Source of the DNA: Streptomyces sp. CB01373
GTDB taxonomy: Bacteria; Actinomycetota; Actinomycetes; Streptomycetales; Streptomycetaceae
Direction of reading: 5' to 3'
Length of the DNA: 64,000 bases
Assembly: GCF_002803075.1 (NCBI RefSeq)
Contig: NZ_NNBK01000009.1
Span: 101,704 to 165,703 of the forward strand
How positions within the stretch are numbered: the stretch's first letter is position 1; each line of letters begins with the position of its first letter. Shown piece after piece: positions 8,518-16,249 of this stretch. The notes under the pieces are model-generated. The model was not told the DNA's origin and ran no database searches. It saw only the letters and a list, made by a program, of their open reading frames with translations. The translations under genes and the position numbers were made by a program.

Positions 8518-9465
8518 ATGAGTGTCCCCGTCCTGCTCGTCCTGGACGCCGATCCGCCGCCGCGTCTGGGCCGGCTCACCGGCCGCGCCCGGATCGTGCG
8601 CACGGACGCGGCCGGGCTGGCCGCGCGGCTGCCCGAAGCGGACGTGCTGCTCGTGTGGGACTTCGCCTCCACCGCGGTGCGGGACGCCTGGCCGGGCGAG
8701 GGGCCGCGGCCGCGCTGGGTGCACACGGCGAGCGCGGGTGTGGACCATCTGATGTGTCCGGAACTCGCGGCGTCCCCCGCGGTGGTGACCAACGCCCGGG
8801 GCGTGTTCGACGAGCCGATCGCCGAGTACGTCGCCGCGCTGGTCCTCGCCCTGGCCAAGGACCTGCCGCGGACCCTGGACCTCCAGCGCGAGGGGCGGTG
8901 GAGGCACCGCGAGTCGCAGCGGGTGGCCGGTACGCGCGCGTGTGTCGTGGGCTCCGGGCCGATCGGCCGGGCGATCGCGCGCACGCTGGGCGCGCTGGGG
9001 GTGCGGGCGGCGGTCGTCGGCCGTGCCGCGCGCACCGGTGTGCACGGCCCGGAGGACCTGGACCGGCTCGTCGCCCGCGCCGACTGGGTGATCGCGGCGG
9101 CTCCGCTGACCGAGGAGACCCGCGGCATGTTCGACGCCCGCCGGTTCGGGCTCATGCAGCCCTCGGCGCGCTTCGTCAACGTCGGCCGGGGGCAGCTCGT
9201 CGACGAGGAGGCGCTCGTCCGGGCGCTCACGGACCGCTGGATCGCGGGCGCCGCCCTGGACGTCTTCCAGGACGAACCCCTCACCCCCGACAGCCCGTTG
9301 TGGCGGGTGCCGGGCCTGGTCGTGTCCCCGCACATGAGCGGTGACACGGTCGGCTGGCGGGACGAACTGTCGGCCCAGTTCGTCGAGTTGTACGGCCGCT
9401 GGGAGGCGGGCGAGCCGCTGCCGAACATCGTCGACAAGCAGCGCGGGTACGTACCGGGACACTGA
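8518..9465 (+). CDS. D-isomer-specific 2-hydroxyacid dehydrogenase
   Basis: NAD(P)-dependent dehydrogenase of 315 aa that reduces a 2-keto acid or oxidises a D-2-hydroxyacid. The nucleotide-binding motif VVGSGPIGRAIA is near residue 145. The substrate-binding Arg lies in NVGRGQLVDEEAL, followed by the catalytic Glu region and a terminal catalytic His in VVSPHMSGDT. It begins 18 nt before the amidase, so they form an operon. The start ATG follows only a weak GAGAA site. It is expected to process a keto or hydroxy acid released from the locus substrate. Confidence 0.85.
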   Translation: MSVPVLLVLDADPPPRLGRLTGRARIVRTDAAGLAARLPEADVLLVWDFASTAVRDAWPGEGPRPRWVHTASAGVDHLMCPELAASPAVVTNARGVFDEPIAEYVAALVLALAKDLPRTLDLQREGRWRHRESQRVAGTRACVVGSGPIGRAIARTLGALGVRAAVVGRAARTGVHGPEDLDRLVARADWVIAAAPLTEETRGMFDARRFGLMQPSARFVNVGRGQLVDEEALVRALTDRWIAGAALDVFQDEPLTPDSPLWRVPGLVVSPHMSGDTVGWRDELSAQFVELYGRWEAGEPLPNIVDKQRGYVPGH

Positions 9466-9483
9466 CCCCTGTCTGGAGGCGCG

Positions 9484-10887
9484 ATGACCGAGCTCACCGA
9501 GCTGACCGCGGGAGAACTGCTCGACGGCTACCGCAAGGGCGAGTTCAGCCCCGTGGAGGCCACCCGGGCGGCCCTGGAACGGGCCGAGCGGATCCAGCCG
9601 GAGGTGAACGCGTTCGTCCGGATCACCGCCGAGGACGCCCTGGCACGGGCCCGTGAGTCGGCGGACCGGTGGCGGCGCGGAAGCCCGTCGGGGCTGCTGG
9701 ACGGGGTGCCGGTCACCGTCAAGGACATCCTGCTGCTGCGCGGCCACCCGACCCTGCGCGGCTCCAGGACCGTGCAGGAGGAGGGCCGTTGGGACGAGGA
9801 CGCCCCCTCGGTGGCCCGGCTGCGCGAGCACGGCGCGGTCTTCCTCGGCAAGACCACGACCCCCGAGTTCGGCTGGAAGGGCGTCACCGACTCACCGCTG
9901 ACCGGCGTCACCCGCAACCCGTACGACCCGTCGCGCACCGCGGGCGGTTCCAGCGGTGGCAGCGCGGCGGCCGTGGCGCTCGGCGCGGGCCCGCTGTCAC
10001 TGGGCACGGACGGCGGCGGCAGTGTGCGCATCCCGGCCGCGATGTGCGGGATCTTCGGGATGAAGCCGACGTACGGCCGGGTCCCGCTGTATCCGCCCAG
10101 CGCCTTCGGCACGCTGTCCCACGTGGGTCCGATGACCCGGGACGCGGCGGACGCGGCGCTGCTGCTCGACGTGATCGGGGTGCCCGACGCGCGGGACTGG
10201 TCGGCGCTCGGACCGGCCACCGGCTCGTTCACTCAGGCGCTGGCCGGCGGGGTGCGGGGGCTGCGGGTCGCCTACTCGCCGTCCCTGGGCGGACAGGTAC
10301 CGGTGCGTCCGGCGGTCGCCACGGCGGTGCGCCGGGCGGTGGCGGAGCTGGCGGACCTCGGCGCGTACGTCATCGAGAGCGACCCGGACTTCGCGGAGCC
10401 GGTGGAGGCCTTCCACACCCTGTGGTTCAGCGGCGCGGCCCGTGTCGTCCAGCATCTGGGGCCCCAGCGGCGGCAGTTGCTCGATCCGGGGCTGCGGGAG
10501 ATCTGCGCGGCCGGCGCCCGGCTGTCGGCGCTCGACTACCTGGCCGCCGTGGACGTGCGCATGGAACTCGGCCGCACCATGGGCCACTTCCACCAGAGCT
10601 ACGACCTGCTGGTCACGCCGACGCTGCCGATCACGGCGTTCGAGGCGGGCGCGGAGGTGCCGAAGGGCTCGGGGCACCGGCGCTGGACCGGGTGGACGCC
10701 GTTCACGTACCCGTTCAACATGACCCAGCAGCCGGCGGCGTCGGTGCCCGTGGGCAGCGACGAGGACGGGCTGCCGGTCGGCCTCCAGATCGTGGCCGCG
10801 CGGCACCGCGACGAGCTGGTGCTGCGGGCGGCCCACGCGCTGTACGAGGCGGGGGTGGCGACCCGGCTCACGCCCGCCGGAAGGTGA
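9484..10887 (+). CDS. amidase signature family hydrolase
   Basis: Amidase of 467 aa that hydrolyses a C-N bond, with a complete Ser-cisSer-Lys triad: Lys80 (TVKDI), the GGSSGGS loop with Ser156/157, and nucleophile Ser180 in GTDGGGSVRIP. GGAGG lies 4 nt before the ATG. It ends 20 bp inside the convergent DUF3830 gene. It probably releases ammonia or an amine from a small amide in the catabolic locus. Family membership is certain; a GatA role is excluded by the lack of gatB/gatC and by context. Confidence 0.88.
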   Translation: MTELTELTAGELLDGYRKGEFSPVEATRAALERAERIQPEVNAFVRITAEDALARARESADRWRRGSPSGLLDGVPVTVKDILLLRGHPTLRGSRTVQEEGRWDEDAPSVARLREHGAVFLGKTTTPEFGWKGVTDSPLTGVTRNPYDPSRTAGGSSGGSAAAVALGAGPLSLGTDGGGSVRIPAAMCGIFGMKPTYGRVPLYPPSAFGTLSHVGPMTRDAADAALLLDVIGVPDARDWSALGPATGSFTQALAGGVRGLRVAYSPSLGGQVPVRPAVATAVRRAVAELADLGAYVIESDPDFAEPVEAFHTLWFSGAARVVQHLGPQRRQLLDPGLREICAAGARLSALDYLAAVDVRMELGRTMGHFHQSYDLLVTPTLPITAFEAGAEVPKGSGHRRWTGWTPFTYPFNMTQQPAASVPVGSDEDGLPVGLQIVAARHRDELVLRAAHALYEAGVATRLTPAGR

Positions 10888-11362
10888 GGGTCTCCCCCGC
10901 GGCGCCGGAGCGCCACAGGTCGTTGCAGGCCCGGGCCATGGCGTCCAGGCCCTCGGTGACCTGGCCCCAGACGATGCCGGGCACCCAGCCGACGTCGCCG
11001 TTGAGCAGGAGGTTGTTGCGTTCGTAGAACAGGGCGAGGTCCACGACCGTCGGCCCGGCGCCGGGTACGCGGTCGTAGCCGTAGGCCTGCGTGCCCAGTT
11101 CGGCGCCGGCGAACGAGAAGTAGCAGAGATCGCCCGGGATCGGAGTGACCGTCGGATTCTCCAGCGGTGGCTCCGCCCGGGCGAACGGCTCGAAGAGGGC
11201 GTAGATCTCGTTGCGCGCGTACTTCGCGTGGAAGACGTCCCCGCTCAGCGGGAGCGCGTCCCAGACCGCGGCGCAGGTGCGCGGCGCCCGGCCGTCCAGC
11301 AGCCGTGCCGTGCAGCGGATTCCGCGCCGGTCCAGCGCGACTTCGACGTGGCGTTCCGCCAT
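10868..11362 (-). CDS. DUF3830 (cyclophilin-like fold) protein
   Basis: A 164-aa protein of the DUF3830 family, which has a cyclophilin-like beta barrel and no established activity. Recognisable blocks are FHAKYARNEIYALFEPF, IPGDLCYFSF and NNLLLNGDVGWVPG. GAGGAGG lies 4 nt before the ATG. It is divergent from the transporter operon and convergent with the amidase, overlapping it by 20 bp, so it is the only minus-strand gene between plus-strand pathway genes. DUF3830 members recur in such racemase/amidase neighbourhoods (recalled, not searched), which suggests an accessory enzyme. Confidence 0.78.
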   Translation of the reverse strand: MAERHVEVALDRRGIRCTARLLDGRAPRTCAAVWDALPLSGDVFHAKYARNEIYALFEPFARAEPPLENPTVTPIPGDLCYFSFAGAELGTQAYGYDRVPGAGPTVVDLALFYERNNLLLNGDVGWVPGIVWGQVTEGLDAMARACNDLWRSGAAGETLTFRRA

Positions 11363-11590
11363 GGCGCCTCCTCACGGTCGCTGAGGGCCCGTCTGCCCGA
11401 AGGAACGGGAGTTCACACCCGCCCCGCGCCTCCGCGTCCGCCTCCGCGCCCGGACACGGAACGGCATCTCCCCGGACACCGTTGGATCACATCCCCAAGT
11501 CCACCCGCATAGACCACTCAGAGCGGGCAGGCGCCACCACTGTCCGCGAAGGGCCCGAGCCGACGAGGCCCTCTTGGAGGGTGAGTATCC

Positions 11591-12490
11591 ATGTCCGAGT
11601 TCCCCAACCTGTCCCGCCGGGGCTTTCTGACCAGGACGGCGGCCGTGGGCGGCATGCTCACCGTCCCCGGGCTGCTGGCCGCGTGCAGCAGGACGGACAG
11701 CGGCGACGGCAAGGGCTCGAAGCTGGCACAACTGAGGAAACAGGGCTATGTGAAGGTGGCCTACGCCAACGAGGCCCCGTACGGATTCGAGGAGGGCGGG
11801 CAGCTCAAGGGCGAGGCACCGACGCTGCACAGAGAGATCTTCAAGGCGCTGGGAGTGGACGAGCTGAAGCCGGCCTTCTCCGAATGGGACGGTCTGATCC
11901 CCGGACTCCAGGCCGGCAAGTACGACGTGATCAGCGCGGGCATGGCCATCATCCCGGAGCGCTGCCGGAAGGCGCTGTTCTCCGAGCCGGAGTTCGTCTC
12001 GCCCACCACGATGATGGTGAAGAAGGGCAACCCGAAGAACCTGACCGACCTCGCCTCCGCCAAGGCGGCCGGGGCGACCCTCGGCGTGATGTCGGGCGCG
12101 GTGGAGAAGGGCTACGTCACCGCCGCCGGGATCTCCGAGAGCGGCATACGGACGCTGCAGAAGCCGCAGGACGGAGCGGACGCGGTCGCGCAGGGCAGGA
12201 TCGACGCCTTCGTGCTGACGGGCATCTCGCTGCGCTGGCTGGCCAGGACCAACCCGAAGGTCGAGGTCACCGAGTCGTTCGTGCCGGTGGTGAACGGCGT
12301 GAAGCAGTACAGCCCGGGCGGCGCCGTCTTCCGCAAGGGCAGCGAGGAACTCCGGGACGCCTTCGACGAGCAGCTGAAGAAGATCACCTCGGATCCGGAC
12401 CGGTACGTGCGGCTCGTCGGGGAGTACGGGTTCGGCAAGGACACGATCCCGCCGGCGGACCTGAAGACCGCCGACCTGTGCAAGGGCTGA
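11591..12490 (+). CDS. ABC importer substrate-binding lipoprotein (EhuB-like)
   Basis: Solute-binding protein of 299 aa, amino-acid/ectoine type. It carries a twin-arginine motif (SRRGFL, residues 8-13) and a lipobox LLAAC with Cys32, so it should be a Tat-exported lipoprotein. The rest is the type II periplasmic fold (SBP family 3), starting LRKQGYVKVAYANEAPYG. GGAGG is 10 nt upstream of the ATG. It heads the operon with two permeases and an ATPase. It resembles EhuB of the ectoine system, but no ectoine-degradation genes (doeA/doeB, eutBC) are here, so the ligand may be different. Confidence 0.85.
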   Translation: MSEFPNLSRRGFLTRTAAVGGMLTVPGLLAACSRTDSGDGKGSKLAQLRKQGYVKVAYANEAPYGFEEGGQLKGEAPTLHREIFKALGVDELKPAFSEWDGLIPGLQAGKYDVISAGMAIIPERCRKALFSEPEFVSPTTMMVKKGNPKNLTDLASAKAAGATLGVMSGAVEKGYVTAAGISESGIRTLQKPQDGADAVAQGRIDAFVLTGISLRWLARTNPKVEVTESFVPVVNGVKQYSPGGAVFRKGSEELRDAFDEQLKKITSDPDRYVRLVGEYGFGKDTIPPADLKTADLCKG

Positions 12491-12505
12491 CGGGGTCGCC
12501 TGCCC

Positions 12506-13249
12506 ATGGCTGACTTCTACTCGTACTTCTTCGACCACATGTCCGCCGTGTGGTCGGGGCTCCTGGTGACGGTCGAGGCCACGGTCCTCGGATCGGTCGT
12601 CGCGCTCGCCCTGTCCTTCGTCTTCGGCTTCGCGGCCGGCAGCAGGCTTCCGCTCGCCCGGGGCGTGTCGCGGGTGGTCGTGGAGTTCCTCCGCGGCACC
12701 TCGCTGTACGTCCAGCTCTTCTGGCTCTACTACGCCTTCCCGCTGCTGGCCGGGTACGAGCTGTCGCCGCTGTTCTGCGGTGTGGTGGCGTTCGGCATGA
12801 ACTACGGCGCCTACGGCTCCGAGGTGGTGCGCGGCGCGCTGAACGCCGTGCCCAGGGCGCAGTGGGAGGCCGCCGTCGCGCTGAACATGACGCCCCTGCA
12901 GCGCATGCGCCGGGTGATCCTGCCGCAGGCGTGGGTGCAGATGATCCCCTCGTTCACGAACCTGCTGATCCAGTTGCTGAAGTGCACCCCGCTGCTGTGG
13001 CTGATCTCCGCGGCCGACCTGACGACGGTGGTCCAGCAGATGCGTGACCGCACCGGCGCGACCACCTGGGCCTATCTGACCCTGCTGGTGATCTACTTCG
13101 TCCTCGCCTACGCGCTGACCCTGCTGATGAACGCCCTGGAGCGACACGCCAAGTCGCGGCTCGGCCTGCGCACGGACCGCCGCTCGCTGCTGCGCCGCCG
13201 CGGCCCCGGGCCGGCGCGCGAGCCCGAGACGGCGGGAGGCGCCTCGTGA
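12506..13249 (+). CDS. ABC importer permease (EhuC-like)
   Basis: Inner-membrane permease of the polar amino-acid ABC family, 247 aa. About five membrane segments and the EAA-type loop (YGSEVVRGALNAVPRAQWEAA) that contacts the ATPase are visible. It starts 15 nt after the binding-protein stop and its stop overlaps the next GTG (GTGA). It pairs with the next gene as a heterodimeric channel. Confidence 0.87.
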   Translation: MADFYSYFFDHMSAVWSGLLVTVEATVLGSVVALALSFVFGFAAGSRLPLARGVSRVVVEFLRGTSLYVQLFWLYYAFPLLAGYELSPLFCGVVAFGMNYGAYGSEVVRGALNAVPRAQWEAAVALNMTPLQRMRRVILPQAWVQMIPSFTNLLIQLLKCTPLLWLISAADLTTVVQQMRDRTGATTWAYLTLLVIYFVLAYALTLLMNALERHAKSRLGLRTDRRSLLRRRGPGPAREPETAGGAS

Positions 13250-13890
13250 GCTACGAATGGGACTGGGACGCGGTCCGCGACTCGCTGCCGCTGCTGTGGC
13301 ACGGCTTTCTCACCACGCTGCTGGCCACGGTCCTCGGCACCGCGGTGGCCGCCGTGCTCGGCCTGCTCGTGGCCGTGGCCGGGCGGGCGCCGACCCGGCT
13401 GGTCACCGTGCCGGTACGGGCGGTCACCGAGTTCGTCCGGTCCACCCCGCTGCTGGTGCAGCTGGTCGGCGCCTACGCGGTCCTCAACACGGTCGATCCG
13501 CTGACCATCGGCGTCGCGGTGCTCGGCATCCACTACGCCTCCTACCTGTCGGAGGTGTACCGGGCGGGCATCGACGCCGTACCGAAGGGCCAGTGGGAGG
13601 CCTGCCGGGCGCTGTCCATGTCGCCGCGCCGCACCTGGCAGGCGGTGATCCTGCCGCAGGCGGTGCGCAAGGTGCTGCCGGCGCTGGGCAACTACGGCAT
13701 CTCGATGTTCAAGGAGACCCCGTTCCTGGCCGTCATCACGGTCCAGGAGATGGTCGCCAAGGCCCGGGAGTACGGCGCGGACCACTTCACCTACGCCGAG
13801 ACGTTCACACTCGCGGGCCTGTTCTTCCTGGCGGCAAGCTATCCGACCTCGCTTCTGATGAGAAAGCTGGAGAAGCGCCTTGGCCACTGA
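13246..13890 (+). CDS. ABC importer permease (EhuD-like)
   Basis: Second permease of the importer, 214 aa, with its own EAA loop (YLSEVYRAGIDAVPKGQW) and about five membrane segments. The GTG start overlaps the preceding stop (GTGA), indicating translational coupling. The 3' end overlaps the TTG start of the ATPase gene. Confidence 0.87.
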   Translation: MSYEWDWDAVRDSLPLLWHGFLTTLLATVLGTAVAAVLGLLVAVAGRAPTRLVTVPVRAVTEFVRSTPLLVQLVGAYAVLNTVDPLTIGVAVLGIHYASYLSEVYRAGIDAVPKGQWEACRALSMSPRRTWQAVILPQAVRKVLPALGNYGISMFKETPFLAVITVQEMVAKAREYGADHFTYAETFTLAGLFFLAASYPTSLLMRKLEKRLGH

Positions 13891-14713
13891 CCCTTTGCAG
13901 AAGACGCCGCCACAGGCGCCCGAGAACGTGACGCCGGACGCGCCGCCCGCGGATCTGGTCCGCTTCGACCAGGTGGTCAAGCGCTTCGGCGGCCACGTCG
14001 TGCTCGACCGGCTGGACTTCGCCGTCCAGCGCGGTGAGCACGTGACGCTGATCGGGCCGAGCGGCTCGGGCAAGACGACCATCCTGCGGCTGCTGATGAC
14101 GCTGGAGCGCGTCAGCGACGGCGTGATCCACGTGGACGGCGAGCCGCTGTCCCACATGCCCGGCCCGGACGGGGCCCTGCGGCCGGCGGACGAGAGGCAT
14201 CTGCGCCGGATCCGCAGGAAGATCGGGATGGTCTTCCAGCAGTTCAACCTGTTCCCGAACATGAAGGTGCTCCAGAACATCACGGAGGCGCCCGTCAACG
14301 TGCTCGGGATCGGCCGCGACGAGGCGGAGGAGCGGGCCCGGGAACTCCTCGACCTCGTCGGACTCGCGGACAAGACCGACGCCCATCCCTCGCAGCTGTC
14401 CGGCGGCCAGCAGCAGCGGGTGGCGATCGCCCGGGCGCTCGCCATGCGGCCGGAGATCCTGCTCCTGGACGAGGTGACCTCGGCTCTGGACCCGGAGCTG
14501 GTGGCCGGTGTGCTCGACCTGCTGAGGGAGATCGCGCACACCACCGACATCACATTGCTGTGCGTGACCCACGAGATGAACTTCGCCCGGGACATCTCCG
14601 ACCAGGTGCTGATGTTCGACTCGGGCCGGGTGATCGAGTCCGGGCCGCCGCAGAAGCTCTTCGGCGATCCCGACCACGAGCGGACCCGGGAGTTCCTGAG
14701 CGCTGTCCTGTAG
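13880..14713 (+). CDS. ABC importer ATPase (EhuA-like)
   Basis: Polar amino-acid-type ABC ATPase of 277 aa. It has Walker A GPSGSGKTT with Lys65, signature LSGGQQQR, Walker B ILLLDE and the H-loop THEMNFA. The start is TTG with GGAG 8-10 nt upstream, overlapping the permease end by 11 bp. An extra N-terminal tail of about 25 residues precedes the ATPase fold. It completes the four-gene importer operon. Confidence 0.88.
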   Translation: MATDPLQKTPPQAPENVTPDAPPADLVRFDQVVKRFGGHVVLDRLDFAVQRGEHVTLIGPSGSGKTTILRLLMTLERVSDGVIHVDGEPLSHMPGPDGALRPADERHLRRIRRKIGMVFQQFNLFPNMKVLQNITEAPVNVLGIGRDEAEERARELLDLVGLADKTDAHPSQLSGGQQQRVAIARALAMRPEILLLDEVTSALDPELVAGVLDLLREIAHTTDITLLCVTHEMNFARDISDQVLMFDSGRVIESGPPQKLFGDPDHERTREFLSAVL

Positions 14714-14798
14714 GGGCCGCTCCGGGGGCGCCGGCGGCCTTCCGGGCCGCCGCGGCGCCCCCGGCCTCCGGGGTGGTCGAAGCACCCCCGAGGACCAG

Positions 14799-14804
14799 GT
14801 AGTA
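14799..14804 (+). promoter_or_regulatory. candidate -10 of tRNA-Lys gene 1
   Basis: TAGTAT in an AT-rich patch 44 bp before the tRNA is the only good -10 hexamer between the ATPase stop and the tRNA. No matching -35 is obvious. Confidence 0.35.
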
Positions 14805-14847
14805 TTTTCTTCGTCGCCGGCCGCGGGAAGCGGACGGCGGGAGTCAT

Positions 14848-14921
14848 GCGCCGCTAGCTCAGTTGGTTAGAGCAGCTGACTCTTAATCAGCGGGTCCGGG
14901 GTTCGAGTCCCTGGCGGCGCA
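14848..14921 (+). tRNA. tRNA-Lys (anticodon CTT), copy 1
   Basis: Complete 74-nt cloverleaf: acceptor GCGCCGC/GCGGCGC, D-loop AGTTGGTTAGA, anticodon loop CTCTTAA giving CTT for AAG codons, T-loop GTTCGAGTC. CCA is not encoded (the gene is followed by CAG). It is identical to the copy 4.1 kb downstream. A terminator hairpin follows directly. Confidence 0.97.
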
Positions 14922-14927
14922 CAGATG

Positions 14928-14960
14928 AAGGGCCCCTCGTGATGACGAGGGGCCCTTTTC
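14928..14960 (+). terminator. factor-independent terminator after tRNA-Lys 1
   Basis: Perfect 11-bp stem GGGCCCCTCGT/ACGAGGGGCCC with a GATG loop, followed by TTTT. It ends the tRNA transcript and lies 5 bp before the stop of the convergent DUF3592 gene, so it may serve both. Confidence 0.9.
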
Positions 14961-14964
14961 GCGC

Positions 14965-15426
14965 CTACGGCAGGAAGCCGTCCGCCGTCGAGAAGGACGC
15001 GTGGACGACGACCATGAAGATCACGCAGCCGGTGATGAACACGCCCAGGAAAGCCAGCAGGCAGCCCGACTCCGCCGCGAGCTTCCCGCGCGCCGGGGCG
15101 TGGGCCGTCGCCCGCTCCGGCCGCTCCGCCACGTAGTGCACGGTGACGATGTCGCCCTCGACGACCGTCGCGGGTCCGTTGCTCTCCTCGAAGCGGACGC
15201 CGCGGCCGTCACGCGTGGTGAACTCGTAGACGTGGTGCAGCCTCGTGCGCACCATGCTCTCCCCGCCGCCGCTGGTCGTGGTGTACGTCCGCAGACACCG
15301 CGCCTCGGCCGTGAGCCCGCTGCCCCAGGCGCCGCGCACCTCCCGGGCCCGGCGGAGGACCCTGGTCAGCATCAGGACCGCGGCGCCGATCATGAGCAGC
15401 GGCACGACGTAGAACAACGCTTCCAT
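14965..15426 (-). CDS. DUF3592 membrane protein
   Basis: A 153-aa protein with an N-terminal membrane segment (ALFYVVPLLMIGAAVLML), a small beta-rich domain between (about 30-105) typical of DUF3592, and a second membrane segment near the C-terminus (LLAFLGVFITGCVIFMVVV). The topology puts the beta domain on one face of the membrane. No function is known for the family. The ATG follows GGGGGA. It is a single-gene unit convergent with tRNA-Lys 1. Confidence 0.78.
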   Translation of the reverse strand: MEALFYVVPLLMIGAAVLMLTRVLRRAREVRGAWGSGLTAEARCLRTYTTTSGGGESMVRTRLHHVYEFTTRDGRGVRFEESNGPATVVEGDIVTVHYVAERPERATAHAPARGKLAAESGCLLAFLGVFITGCVIFMVVVHASFSTADGFLP

Positions 15427-15525
15427 GAGATCCCCCGAACTCCGGTGCCGCCGTGATCGGCCGGCGTGGGGGGAATCTACCCACGCCGGCCGGCCCGGCG
15501 GCTCAGGGAATGCTCAGATCCGCGC

Positions 15526-16131
15526 TCAGAACGTGACGTCGGAGCAGGCGTAGAACGCGTTGCCCGTGTCGGCGATCGTCCAGACCGCGAGGATGACGTG
15601 GTGGCCGCTCAGCCCGCTGGGCAGGTTGCCGCTGTGGCTGAGGGTGGACGGCGGGCGCTGTCCGTTGTAGGGCACCGTCAGGAACGGGGTCGTGTTCAGG
15701 TCGGCGCGGGTCAGGGCGTGGTTCTGGTTCCAGCCCTGCTTGGTCACGTAGTACTTGAAGTCCGTCGTGGCGTGCATGGCCGTGAACTGCCAGCGGAAGG
15801 TGTAGCTCTGGCCGCCGTTGACCTTGGTGGTCGGCCAGGCGCCGCCCGAGGGGGTCTTGGGGCTGTCGAGCTGGCTGAACCGGGTGTTGTTCCCGGAACA
15901 GAGCTGCCCGTCGGACGCCCCGGAGGCCGGGAAGCCCTTGGGGCCCTCGACGCTCTGCGGCTCCCACTGGATGTCGCCGCAGTTGGCGACGGTCCCGTTG
16001 TTGCAGAGCTTCTGCCGGCTGATGGGCAGGTCGGTGTAGCCGTGGCTGCTCGCGCCGCCGGTGGAGAGCACGAAGGCTCCGGCGGTCGCGATGCCGAGCA
16101 CGGCTGCGGAGATCTTGGCCTTGGTGCGCAT
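15526..16131 (-). CDS. AA10 lytic polysaccharide monooxygenase, chitin-binding (Chb type)
   Basis: Secreted copper enzyme of 201 aa that cleaves crystalline chitin oxidatively. The signal peptide ends ASS|H, leaving His30 as the mature N-terminus of the copper histidine brace. The second brace ligand is His120 (FTAMHATTDF), and the axial Phe193 is in NAFYACSDV. There are four Cys for disulfides, no extra carbohydrate module, and a single-domain length like Streptomyces CHB proteins. Its position upstream of cslA matches S. coelicolor chb (SCO2833) as I recall it. A DasR-type operator overlaps the promoter, so it should be induced by chitin breakdown products. Confidence 0.93.
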   Translation of the reverse strand: MRTKAKISAAVLGIATAGAFVLSTGGASSHGYTDLPISRQKLCNNGTVANCGDIQWEPQSVEGPKGFPASGASDGQLCSGNNTRFSQLDSPKTPSGGAWPTTKVNGGQSYTFRWQFTAMHATTDFKYYVTKQGWNQNHALTRADLNTTPFLTVPYNGQRPPSTLSHSGNLPSGLSGHHVILAVWTIADTGNAFYACSDVTF

Positions 16132-16172
16132 ACTGCCGCTCCTGGAGACGTGGGGGAGGTTCAGTGAGCTGT

Positions 16173-16188
16173 GCAGGTCTAGACCAAG
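16173..16188 (-). promoter_or_regulatory. DasR-responsive element (dre)
   Basis: Read on the minus strand, ACTTGGTCTAGACCTG matches the dre core TGGTCTAGACC. It lies between the predicted -10 and the LPMO start, where a bound repressor would block transcription. DasR control of chitinolytic genes is established; occupancy here is inferred. Confidence 0.8.
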
Positions 16189-16191
16189 TTC

Positions 16192-16220
16192 AGGCTATTG
16201 CCGTTACTTGAACATGTCCA
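16192..16220 (-). promoter_or_regulatory. predicted promoter of the LPMO gene
   Basis: On the minus strand, TGGACA (-35, at 16220-16215), a 17-bp spacer, then TAGCCT (-10, at 16197-16192). It sits immediately upstream of the dre site. Confidence 0.5.
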
Positions 16221-16249
16221 TACCAAAGGCGGGACCTCCCCCGCCCCCG

